Shown: piece after piece, positions 36,305-48,000 of the stretch | How the letters are laid out: each line of letters begins with the position of its first letter | Position numbering within the stretch: position 1 is the first letter of the stretch | Source: Cercis canadensis | Taxonomy: Eukaryota; Streptophyta; Magnoliopsida; Fabales; Fabaceae | NCBI GenBank assembly: GCA_003255065.1 | Contig: QAOA01000060.1 | Coordinates: 116,194 to 180,193 of the forward strand | Reading direction: 5' to 3' | Length of the DNA stretch: 64,000 bases | The notes under the pieces: generated by a model | What the model was told of the DNA's origin: nothing | The model's database searches: none | Seen by the model: only the letters and a program-made list of their open reading frames with translations | Made by a program: the position numbers and the translations under genes

Positions 36305-36525
36305 TTTTTGGAGGTTTTTTAAATATTTTTAGTATTTATGTAGTATGTCATATTACATAAAAATAACCAATAAATAAATGATATGTGTACAAATTAACTG
36401 TTTTTAAGTTTGTTTAAAAAATTAAATAAATTATATTTTATATATAATAAAATATAAAAATTATGTATGTTTGCTACGTTAGTGTAGTATAGTATACTTA
36501 CGTAGTATCATAGAATCCCCGATTA
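36305..36525. mobile_element. Dispersed repeat family R1, copy 1 (MITE-like)
   Basis: About 215 bp containing, in order, 'gtatttatgtagtatgtcat', 'gtacaaattaactgttttta', 'aataaaatataaaaattatg' and 'gtagtatcatagaatc'. Copies 2 and 3 (37010-37225, 57868-58098) keep these words in the same order and spacing. Near the ends, GTATGTCATATTACA and the reverse complement of a downstream TGTAGTATGACATAC form an inverted pair. Confidence 0.65.
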
Positions 36526-37009
36526 TTTTACAAGAGTTAAATACTTTTTTTTTGTTTTTAATTTATTTTTTAAATATTATTTTAGTCTTCAGATAATCAC
36601 TTTATTTACTAAATTAGTCTTTTAAGTGATTATTTTTTATACTACAAATAATTGACTTGGTGGGTAATGTGATTATTTGATAATTAAAACGACANAAAAT
36701 AATTTAAGGATAAAAAATACATTTTATTCTTTTTATAATGTAGACAGAAAACTACTTGTTTATCCAAGTAATGTGGTGTTTGGAGAGTTGAAATCTTTAA
36801 TAATATATAGTTCATTCAATTTATAAATAATTTTTTTTATAAAATTTGTTTAAATTATAACTTTTTTTTGGTAGAACTTTAGATTATAACTTTTGATGCG
36901 GTTTTTTTTAAAAAAAAACCTTTTTGCGAATGAATTCTTTTCATGTTCTAAACATAAACATTCCAAATCTACAACATATTGAATGAAAGTCTCGTCTCAT
37001 CTTTGTCTT

Positions 37010-37225
37010 TTGGAAGTTTCTTAGATACTTTTTATATTTATGTAGTATCTCATACTATATGAGATTAACTAATATAAGAATGACATATGTACAAATTAAC
37101 TGTTTTTAAATTTATTTGAGAAAATAAAATAAATTATATTTATATTTAATAAAATATAAAAATTACGTATGCTTGCCACGTCAGTGTAGTATGACATACT
37201 CATGTAATATCATAAAATCTTGATT
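37010..37225. mobile_element. Dispersed repeat family R1, copy 2
   Basis: Same internal order as copy 1, about 490 bp downstream of it: 'tatttatgtagtatctcata', 'gtacaaattaactgttttta', 'aataaaatataaaaattacg', 'gtgtagtatgacatactcat', 'gtaatatcataaaatc'. In both, the arm pair has a 'tatgtagtat...' left side and a 'gtagtatgacatac' right side. Confidence 0.65.
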
Positions 37226-37614
37226 GTCTTTTTGTAAAATATACTTCACGTGAAAAGTGAATATCCTTTTCATTTAAATGAAATTTTAAACCTCTAATGT
37301 GTTAGCGTATATTAAGAATCTCGTACAATTAATAATATTTGTAATGTTTGATAAAAATTAATCTTATTCTATTACCTTTCATGAGACAATACAATATAAT
37401 AGCAATGAAAATGACTTTTCGTGCGCAAACAGTAATTGTACCCTTAAAACTTTGGAGTGTGAAGAGAGTTTTATACTTAATGACTTTTCTCAAAGGGCCT
37501 GATGTTATATATATAAGGACCTTTCTAGAATGTAAAGAAGACAATAAAATCTGCATATGACGTTCTTCCTGTTAATTTGCCATTGCTAGTGTTTCTTTTT
37601 CCTCTTCTTGTTAT

Positions 37615-37617
<3 letters not shown>

Positions 37618-37648
<31 letters not shown>
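37618..37648. repeat. (TA)n microsatellite
   Basis: Uninterrupted TA run of about 15 units in intergenic DNA. Confidence 0.9.
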
Positions 37649-38156
37649 ATTTAAATACAAGGACAAAGGCGTAATGTACTCTAGTTAGAATGAATAAAAA
37701 AGCCTTTTTCCATGATTTTTATTTTTTATTAATTACTACATAGAAAGAGTTAGATTCTAATTAGGGAAATGGGTGATAAGAATTTCAACCTAAGATGTTA
37801 ATATTTTTAAAATATCCCTAAATCATTATATTGTGTGTACTTGAGTCCCATTTTAATGGGATTAGTGCCACCTTCTTTTCTTTTGAAAATATCCCAAAGC
37901 TAAAAATATCTAATCCCATTCCCTTTTTTTTTTTTTCTTTTTCTAAAATTTTAGGGACCAATGCAAATGAAACAAGATATGATAAAGAACACTCACAATT
38001 CCAAAATAGGGCCACCATGCACCCTACCTTTTTCCAAATCCAAAACTGTAGACAGAAAAGACAAAAAAAACAAGGTAACCATATATAAATTCAATCCATT
38101 AATTCTATCAATGCATGGGTTGTTGAGATAAAGAGTCAGTGTCAATTTGAGAAGAA

Positions 38157-38157
<1 letters not shown>

Positions 38158-38207
<50 letters not shown>

Positions 38208-38208
38208 C
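38158..38208. repeat. Compound (CT)n-(AT)n microsatellite
   Basis: About 18 CT units followed immediately by about 7 AT units. This accounts for the SLSLSL- and RERERE-type ORFs on the two strands, which are not genes. Confidence 0.92.
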
Positions 38209-41102
38209 TTATATACTTCCTTCCTCTCCATACCCTTTTTTTTTTTCTCATTTGGAGATGGAAGTACAAGTATTCAACTTTAGTAAAAGAAATGGAAGTA
38301 CAATTATCGCGTGTGACTTTGTTGAAGTTTGACAAACAATTGGTTGAAAAATTTTAATTAGTAACATAGGTAAAATTAATATGATGGAACCACATTTAAT
38401 CGTGGGGTGTTTTTATTTTTTATTTTTATTACAAAGTATAGTACAATATGTTGGCGAGGGTACACAATAAGAATAAAACATTAATTTATATCAAATTAAT
38501 TAACACCTTAATTTTTTTTGAGAATATGTCATTAGACACTCAAACAATTGGTGGATGTGTTAATGTACGTATATATATAGTCCTTGGAAACTAGGGGAAA
38601 AATATGGGTTAAGGCATGAAGCAGCTAATAGTTTAAGGCCGTAGAATGCAATTGACCTCTAAAATTGTATAGCTAGCTAGGTAGATGGCTGGGTTATGGT
38701 TCTATTTTTTGTGGGATAATGGAAAGATGACCACTGAGATGTAGCATTGAGAAAATTCAAGAACCCTTTCCTATGTTTGGCTATATATTGGCAAGTAGTA
38801 GAATCACGTTTGAAACTCGTGGATCGTGTTGGGCAGAACTTGGTCATGACTTTGTTGCTGGTATGACCCATAAAAATGCTTCTCCAAACACGTTATTAGT
38901 TCAGTGATTAACACAAACACGATAGATGATTAATTTTTTAAAAAAATAATTTATTATTTCTACTCATTAATCATAATTAAGGAAATTATTTTTCGAATGA
39001 ATAATTGGGTTTTGAATTAATATAAATTCTGAAACATAAATTCCATATTAGAAAATCATTAAATAACAATAATCAAAATATGAACTAGTTTTTCTTTATT
39101 TAGATAAGAGGATAGAAGAAGATATGCTTCATTCCATTGTCTTTGGAGAGAAAGAAAACTTGTTTTGTTAATTAGCCAATAATTAGTGATACATGAATAT
39201 TGTTGATTCTTCATATAATGGAGATATTACTTTCTTTGATATGTCTCCATTATATTTGTCTACCGTGTCCTAAAAGAAAATGCAGGTTCTTGATGTTTGG
39301 AAAGAAGTTGAATTGAAAGGGTCAGTTATGGTGGCTGATCCAAGCTTGAAAGAGACGTTTACCTTTTCCCTAGGAAACATGCAAGCAAATGAAATGAACT
39401 AGAAAACATAATTGCTAGGGTAGGGCTATGCATAAATTAAAGGAAACTCGTATAAATTAGCCTGTAGCTGAGGTTGACCACATATATATATATATATATA
39501 TCATCTTAGACACGCTTGGAGATGGAGTTTGGGTTCTTTAAGGACACAGAGAGACTGAGAGACTCAAGGACAAATATTAGGTCCACATTAAAGGAGGCAA
39601 CTTCGTCCATACCAAGCACATGAGCTGCCAACCATTTGGTCTCTTGGGACCGCATGCATGGGTGCCATATCAACAGTTTTAATTACTTGGATTCTCTTCC
39701 TATATGCCTATTTTTTTGAGAAATTTTAATTACACACTATATTTATACACTACAGCGATACGCATTAACTTTAACTTTCAAATTATAGTTTTGTAACTAA
39801 GAAAACTTCTGAATTATAGTTATGATGAAATTCTATGACTATAAAAAATCGATTAAGTGTAATTAAACTCAAATATTATCAAGTGCGTAAGTGGAAAAAT
39901 AGAAAGTATCCACTTAATACAACTTATTGGCTTCTTTATAGTGGAGTTTTCTGTTTCCACGGACCTTACTTGCAAGTTGCATCTGACATCTTGACACTTA
40001 GCTCAATTGGAGTTTTTGGGTGGGTGGGGAGAGGGACCCTATAGGTTAATGTGATCTTCTTCATGTGTGTTTAGTGAGAAGATTGATTCAGACCCATATT
40101 TATTGCTATGTGCTGAGGTTGGGGCAGGGTGTGTAGTACTAGTACCTTGCCGAATTGCAATTAAGGGGAAGGGGCCAACACCCAGAAGCATCCTATACTT
40201 GCTTTTTGTTGGATAATGGATTGGAGGATAAAATCCAAAGTAAAATGTTTGGCCATAAAATCTTAATGAAATCATGTGATTGTCTAGGGTTTAGGAGGAC
40301 AAAATCTTGGAAATATGCCCTGATGACGAGTACTAAAGATGAGGTCCTGTATATATATATATATCTACAGAATTATTCTTGAGCTCTCTTCTTCTCATAT
40401 TAATTTCAAGCTTTTGAGATAACTACTGCTTATTGACATAGTATTAGATGCTCATCAAGAGAATACTTATATATTCTCATCTTTTACAGTATTCCAATTT
40501 AGAAAAAGTTCAAACTTCAGAATCTTACTAAATTCCAATCTCTTGGAAAAAAAAAAACTTTAATTAAGTTGACACATAAGCATAAATGGGTAAAATCTAG
40601 AATTCTTCTATCTGTATGTCATTTAGGTGTATATATATATTTGTATACACCTGTGGAGGTGTGTGCATTGTCCACCCATCTTTACTTCTCCCCAGGTAAA
40701 AACTCAGCAAGAAAATTAAAAGGAATTTGTGAATCTCATGCTCTTTCTATGAACTTAGCCAACAAATTAAGGTGAGGAATTAATCTCTTAGTTCAGTACT
40801 TTAGACACTTGGTACTGATTTTCAGAATATGTTCCTTCTTTCTTCCGTTTCTGATCCTCTCACAAAGATAGAGAGTATAGTACTGACAAACACATGCCTT
40901 TCCTCTGATCAAAGATTGTGGGTTTCCCACTTTCCAGCACTTAGCTCTCTCCTCCATAGAGTGGAACTCCCATAGATCTCAAGAGGATTTCCCAATAAAT
41001 GAATTATTTGAGTCACTTTGAACATCTTTTTCCAGTTTCTACCAATTACTCAGTCCCACACACTAAGATACGTAGCTTTCACTTGCTTTTGCTGGCTAGC
41101 TG

Positions 41103-41573
41103 GGCACAAACAATTATTTGAGTTGAGTCTAACCAACTACTTGAAACGTACGTGAAACTACATTATCATTTGCTTAGACACATATTATTAATCTTGAGTC
41201 TACTTAATCAACTCAGTTTAATCCTACCACTTTTGGCCCATTAGCTACCTTAATTAATTATAATTAAAAAGCAGTCATCTAATGGATATACTATTACACT
41301 CTCTAGTCATAAAGATTAACAAGAATTAGGTGTGTCTNGGCACAAACAATTATTTGAGTTGAGTCTAACCAACTACTTGAAACGTACGTGAAACTACATT
41401 ATCATTTGCTTATACACATATTATTAATCTTGAGTCTACTTAATCAACTCAGTTTAATCCTACCACTTTTGGCCCATTAGCTACCTTAATTAATTATAAT
41501 TAAAAAGCAGTCATCTAATGGATATACTATTACACTCTCTAGTCATAAAGATTAACAAGAATTAGGTGTGTCT
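41103..41573. repeat. N-linked near-identical duplication (235 bp)
   Basis: 41103-41337 and 41339-41573 are the same sequence apart from about one SNP ('cttagacac' versus 'cttatacac'), separated by N at 41338. Each starts 'ggcacaaacaattatttgag' and ends 'attaggtgtgtct'. This is best read as two unmerged overlapping contigs or haplotypes. Confidence 0.88.
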
Positions 41574-41729
41574 TTACTATGAATAATGAAACTGAAAAGA
41601 ATTTATGGTCAAATTTAATTTTAATTACTCTGTCATAACTTTGTTCTACTTTATAAGAACATGAGCTGATCAGTGATCAGTTAATAAAAAAGATTTATAA
41701 GCAAAATTCCCTTTCTTTTAGATTACAAG

Positions 41730-41765
<36 letters not shown>
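41730..41765. repeat. (TA)n microsatellite
   Basis: About 18 uninterrupted TA units in intergenic DNA. Confidence 0.9.
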
Positions 41766-41769
<4 letters not shown>

Positions 41770-43334
41770 ATTTTGGACGTAGATTATGGTCTCATGTGTT
41801 AATGGTTCTTAATATCCGTCAATATTTTATTTTTCTAATTTTCATCAAAAGATAAAACAAATTCAAAATTCAATATCTTTTATGACAATAAAAATTCTTT
41901 TGACTTGTACTAAGTCTACTACTATATATCATTATAGCTCTGTCCCTTATCTTTAATGTGGGTTCCCCTCCTTTTGCATGAATGGTTAGATTTATTGTCA
42001 AGATAGGGAAAAATCAAGCAATCTCTAATTACCGCATTTTTTAAAGTCTGAAATTGATTACGATTTACTACCTAAAGAATCTTATTAGTTATCAGCTTAA
42101 AAATAAACTAAGTGTTATCATTTTTGTCGCTAGGTTAAGTTGTGTGCATCTCAAGAGTATCGTTAGACTGCATGAAGAAGCAAACTCGGAAACATCACGG
42201 GTTTCATGTGAAGCACTTTGGATAAGAGATCACAACAATACAGCATGGCTGTAGAGCCCACCACAAATAGATGGTTAAGAACATTTCCTGTTGTTCATTT
42301 TTGTAAGGAAGTTTTAGTGACCTTTAGCATTTTTTTTTTTTGCATCTTAATTAGCTAATCTCTTTTACCTTAGTTAAAAACTCTAGTTTGGTACCATAAA
42401 TATTGAAACTAGAATAGTCATAAAGTTTCTGAAGTAATATCTCAATGGTTACGTCATTAAGTATGGTTTAGTGATGAGCGATCTAAAAAGGTTAATAATT
42501 TGAATCTTTTTATTGTCATGTTGTAAAAAAATAAAAATATCTCAACGTTTTAAGCATTAAATACTTTAATATATATAAAAATCTCATTCAAAATAAATTA
42601 GGATAAAGTGAAGTGAAATTATAAAAAGAAATAAGATATGTCTTCTTAATTATGTAGCATTTCTTATATAGCATCAAATAAAGTAAAAGAGAAAACCCGT
42701 ATAAAAAAAATTCTTTATATGTGAAACTCGTTTTAGCGATAATGAGACTCAACCTAGTAAATTTGTAAAATTTACCGAATCGAATATTAGATATTCACTT
42801 TTTAACACTTTCCATTAATTACCTTCTTTTGTCAATAATTGAGGCCAAGGATTATGGACCTTTCATGACTGCTAGTGCGAACACAAAACACGATAGACAA
42901 ATTAAACGTGATTAGTTAGAAAACCTACGTTGACACGAGGTTTAGATTCCGCGTTTTAGTTGCTAACACAAACACAATAGACAATGGAATGGACACTATA
43001 TAATCACAGAGGGTCCGGTTCACACATAAAGGGTCACAATCAAGTCGTCTAGATTCCTCTTTGCTCGTACTGAAGTTTTAGTTGAGGGTGTAACTGTAAC
43101 TTCACGTACCATGCGCACTTGCGCAGCAGCACATGCAAACTATCCAAAAAATATCCAACCTATCCCCCTCTGGCTTCTAGTGAACTGCATTTGCACGCAG
43201 CCGAAATACCAAACCAAATAAAAAAAGAAATACACACAAACAAAACCAAAAAACAAAATGATGGTTAAGCTACTATTTTTTTTTTTTTATGCNACTATTT
43301 TTTTTTTATGCTATCATCTCTCATGAGATTCATT

Positions 43335-43605
43335 GAGAGTGATAGTGTGATTTTAGTGTCATTGTAAAAATCTCAAAAAATTGGATCACTCATTATATGT
43401 TAAAACACACAATTTTTTTATAAAATATAAAAATGACACGATATAGAAAAATGTGTTAAAAAATAATTTTTTAAGTTTATTTCTTGGCACAGTTTCTTAT
43501 ATCGTATTGTTCTTATATTTTATAAAAAATTATGTGTTCTGATATATATTAGGTGATTTAATTTTTTAAAATCTTCGTAATGGTACTACAATTATACTGT
43601 AAATC
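43335..43605. mobile_element. Foldback/MITE-like long inverted repeat
   Basis: The left arm (about 43350-43460) and right arm (about 43485-43600) are inverted copies over about 110 bp. Left: 'acacacaattttttta', 'taaaatataaaaatgacac', 'gatatag'. The reverse-complemented right reads 'aacacataattttttata', 'aaatataagaacaatac', 'gatataag'. The centre is about 30 bp. No coding capacity. The transcript would form a long hairpin able to feed small-RNA pathways. Superfamily unassigned. Confidence 0.65.
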
Positions 43606-44400
43606 TTATTGAGTCCTGTCCAACTAAGAGGGGTGTAGCATAAGAGAGCATAAGGAATGGTAGGATAATGCTCGTTGAAAAGAAAATTACAAGAGTTAAT
43701 TTTTTTAAAAAAATTAATTCGGCAAAAATATATTAGCAAACCAAAATGATCCGGTGGTCTAACATGCAGTGAGCTGTAGCACCAAAACATTCCACGTGTC
43801 CTTGTGGCCCAGTTAGAACTGTCCGAAAAAGCTTTGCTTTGTTTGGATTGGGCACGTCTCCGAAGCTCTTGTGGACGCGAGTTTCTCCGATTGGCTAAGC
43901 AACAACGCGCATCCACTTGCGTGTTTATTTTAGACTTTAGAGAAGAAAATGCTTCACCGTTTGCATTATTTCACACTGCATATTTCTCAATATCTAAATT
44001 TACCTATGTGCACCCTTTACCCATTCCATTGAAAATTAAATTTGATAATTTGAGTTTAATTGGTGTGAAATGTATGCAATACCTATAAATGATTTATGAG
44101 TCTAATAATATTTTCAGTGTTTAACGTTAAGAGTTTTATTTTTATTATATACTTTCCTTTTTTTTTTTTTTAAGAGATTACACTCCTATATATATATATA
44201 TAATTAATATGTAATTATTTTTTTTTTATGTGAAGGGTAGAAATTTTGAGTAACTTAAAATTGTTCAAGCTGATAAATGTGAATTAAGTAATTAAATTAA
44301 GAAGATGGTATAAATGTAAGCAAGTATAAAGAAAAGGTGTATTTGCATGTAGCTGACAAATAAGACTAGTCTTGTTGAGAATTTCAATTTTCTGGTGTTT

Positions 44401-45082
44401 TTACAGCGGGAGAGAGCGAAGGAGGGGCTCAGATTCCTTTCCTCTCACCATGGCGTCACAAAAACAAAAATTAAAAACAAAGTGTACTGTGTTAGCACAG
44501 AAACCGCATTTTTATCACACTCTTTCCTAACCTTTTCCTAATTTCCCTCTGCTACTCTCTCACGCATGCTTTTTAAGGCCGTCCCCTATATTCTCTCCGG
44601 CGATCTCTGCTGAATTCCCACTTCCCGGAGCTCCGAGTTCCCTACCTCAACTCTACATGGCCAAGTAGCTCTTCTCTTTCAACCTCGCGTGAATTTGTGT
44701 GAGTCTTTGTATTTTTCTCCTTAAAGTTGTGACATTGAGATGTTAATGATGTAAATGATGATACAAGGCGGATTTTTGCTCTTGGAGTTTGGTTGTCGCT
44801 GATTTCGGGAAATTTATTTGGTAATTTGGCATTTTTTAATGAGCCGCTCTTGGTTGGATCCGTGTTGGTTCTATTGTACTTGAGCCGCTCTTGGTTGGAT
44901 CCATGTTGGTACTATTGTACTTTTTTGTGCACCTGACTGGCGGAATGGATAAAGTGAAATTAAATTTGCAATTTTGAAGGTGGAATTATAGTTTAATTGC
45001 ATTTTCTTCAACTGGGTGTTTCATTAAGGTGGATTTGGAATTTGGGTATTGTAATTTTGTTGGGTTTCAGTGACTTTGGCTC
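44401..45082 (+). promoter_or_regulatory. 5' UTR and leader intron of the SPL gene
   Basis: From about 44400 the sequence turns CT-rich and more GC-rich, typical of a plant 5' UTR. A donor 'gtgagt' at 44699 and an acceptor 'tttcag' ending at 45070 give a plausible 5' UTR intron that leaves 12 bases before the ATG at 45083. A 41-bp tandem duplication (44840-44880, 44881-44921) lies in that intron. Confidence 0.5.
44840..44921. repeat. Tandem repeat, 2 x 41 bp
   Basis: Two adjacent copies containing 'gagccgctcttggttggatc' with two base differences, inside the inferred SPL leader intron. Confidence 0.88.
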
Positions 45083-48000
45083 ATGGAGGCTAAATTTGGG
45101 GGGAAGAATCAGTATGTCTATGGACCTGTGGTACCAGAAATGAAGGCAGTTGGGAAGAGGAGTTTGGAATGGGATTTGAATGACTGGAAATGGGACGGTG
45201 ATCTTTTTACTGCTAGTCCACTAAATTCAGCTCCATCAGATTGTAGGAGTCGGCAGTTGTTCCCAGTTGATCCAGAAATTCCTGCAAAAGCTAATATATC
45301 TAACAGTTTGTCTTCTGGTTCGGATGATAGCAACCCAGGGAAGGGAAAGAGAGAATTGGAAAAAAGGAGGAGAGCTGTTACGGGTGAAGAGGAAGAGCTG
45401 AATGATGAAGCTGGTTCTCTTAATTTAAACCTTGGGGGCCAAATTTACCCTATCATGGAAGGGGATGTAAAGAGTGGGAAGAAGACAAAGATAGTTGGGA
45501 CTACATCAAACCGTGCGGTTTGTCAGGTGGAAGATTGTAGAGCTGATCTTAGTAATGCAAAGGATTACCATCGACGACACAAGGTCTGTGATATGCATTC
45601 TAAGGCAACAAAGGCACGGGTGGGAAATGTTATGCAGCGTTTCTGTCAGCAGTGTAGCAGGTCAGTTAGGTTACGAGATTAATTATATCTTGAAGAACAC
45701 TTTTTAAATTTATGGTATGGTCACCAAAATGTTAACTTAGTAGAAATTCTATAAGCAAAGATGAAAAGTACTAGGCCTTTGTTCCATGAAGTTTTTACAT
45801 TCCCCCCTCTCAATTTATCCTTGTAGTTAAGTGCAAGTTGTTTAAATGCTGTTTTAGGTACATTTTTATTTTTCAGAAATTTCTTATCAGATTCAAGTTG
45901 TTACATTTGTGGCAGATTTCATGTTCTTCAAGAATTTGATGAAGGGAAGAGAAGTTGCCGTAGGCGTCTAGCAGGCCACAATAGGAGGAGGAGAAAAACG
46001 CATCCTGATACTGTAGTAAACGGGGGCTCCTTGAACGATGAAAGAGGCAGTAGCTATCTTTTAATGAGTCTGCTCCGGATTCTGTCAAATATGCACTGTG
46101 AGTATTTCTGTTGTCCGAAATTTATCTGCTTGCCTTTCTTCTCAATTTATTTAATTGGCTGCTATACTAAGAAACCGAAATGATGCTTATTCTAGCATGT
46201 TGATTTGTCTTTGAAGACTCTCTGGTTTAAAGAAAATCTGAATCATAATCATAAACTTTATAAGAGAAAGAGAGATTGATGGAAGTTGCCGCTTAGATGA
46301 TATCTAGCTGGAAGCTGTTAGGTGATATCTGTCATTGTGATTTTATAGCTTAATGCTTAAATTTTTGTTGCACAAACCCATAAATGAATATTTTCTTTGA
46401 GGTACAATGAAAATAACTAGTGAGTAGGTATATCTATCAATAACAACTATTAAAATCTGAGTTTGATGAGAATTGAGATTCAAAAGTACCTGGTTATGAG
46501 AATTGTATTTGGTACCTCCTTGTGCATGCAGGTGGATATTTCTCTTGAAATATTGCATGGTGTTCCTATGATAGTTAATGTGAAGAATTTGGAGCTCCCT
46601 GAAAGCAGGGGAAAAGAAATTTGGGTGCCTTGGCATAATTGTTTTATTGCAAAGACATGTAATGTATTTGCCCTAAATTGTATTGCTAAGATTGAAACTC
46701 CATTTGGAAAACTTTGTGGTGTTTGGGGTGGGGGGGAGGGTTGTGGGGTGGATGGTTTTGGGAGGAAAGAATATTAGGGGTGGAAGCTATATTACCTTGT
46801 TTGAGAAAGTAAGGAGAATATTTGAATCTCAATTCCATCAAATCAATCACTCCAAGAATGGGGTGAGAGTGAAGAGAATGTTAGAATACAAGTTTAGAGC
46901 ATTTCAAATAAAATAATTATCCTTCTAAAATATCATCTCAATAGAAGATATTTATGAGTGAGCATGTAATTGTAGAAATTCCTCTTCAATTTCATTCCCT
47001 TCTTTTATATGATATCCAAACAAGAAAAGGGAAAATTATTTTCTACTTTCTCATCTTCGTTCCTCTTATTTTCTTTCCCTCCTTAATTTTTTCCCAAACT
47101 AAGGGTGATAGATTTGTACCTACTGGGAATATTAGAAATATATATTTGGATAGATTTCTTCTTTTCTGATGTTTGGTGCAATATATGATGGTTAATTCCC
47201 TAGGAGGTGAATGATTTCCTGTTCTCAGTAGTAAAAGTGAGGCAGTCAATTGCTGGGTCAAAATTAAGCTTTTGTTATGCACCAGTTGGCCTACTCCAAC
47301 TAATCAACCAACCCTCTTCAAAGGTCATTATTAATCAATGGTTTTCCCTCCTTAACAGGTAGATGTTATTTCTAACTTATGTGTACCGAACACCAGAAAA
47401 CTTAACTAAAGCACATAATTTTCTATGAAAAATATTTTTTGGTGTTTGATATGGTTTCTCTTCCATGATGTTAGCATAAGAAATTACACATGAATCTCAT
47501 TGTTAGTACTATAATAACAAAAGTGAATTTATGTGGATGTAATGATAAAGGACCAATATACTTATTCAGGCTCTTTGAGAAGTTAGCTGTTCGTTTTAAT
47601 GGTAAAGTCTTAAAGGTAGGTATATCCAATGTCTGAAAGGCATGATGTGGAAAAATGGTATCTTGGAGTTTAGATGTGTGCTTTGATTGCATCCTTTAGT
47701 TCACTGGGCAGTGTGTTATTGTATTTTCTAGTCATTCATATGGTGAAGCATGTCAAGGGTTCAGTTTATGAAACTAAAATTTCTTCTTAGGTGCTGTGAT
47801 GGTTGGATGAGTCTATTTTTCTCCTGTGGTTCAGAGAGTTTTAAGCTTCACCTGTTGTTGACACTCTAATGTTTGACTCAAATCAAAACCAAGATTATTT
47901 AACTTTAATTTGACCCCTTCACTCTACTAAAGACTTTCACCTGCCAAAAGCATGGAAAGAAATGATTGGGCAAGGGGAGCTAGCTATTTGGTTTCTGGCA

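Larger units (their letters stand above)
35091..44400. other. Gene-poor AT-rich region upstream of the SPL gene
   Basis: Between the CACTA element and the SPL promoter. Besides the listed repeats (R1 copies, microsatellites at 37618-37648, 38158-38208 and 41730-41765, an N-linked duplication at 41103-41573, a hairpin at 43335-43605), it holds long T/A runs and short ORFs without protein similarity. A motif 'aacacaaacacgatag' recurs near 38910, 42880 and 42963. No host gene or known miRNA recognised. Confidence 0.5.

Noticed and set aside
38108-38335. ORFs with SLSLSL/RERERE repeats
   Set aside because: Direct translation of the CT/AT microsatellite.
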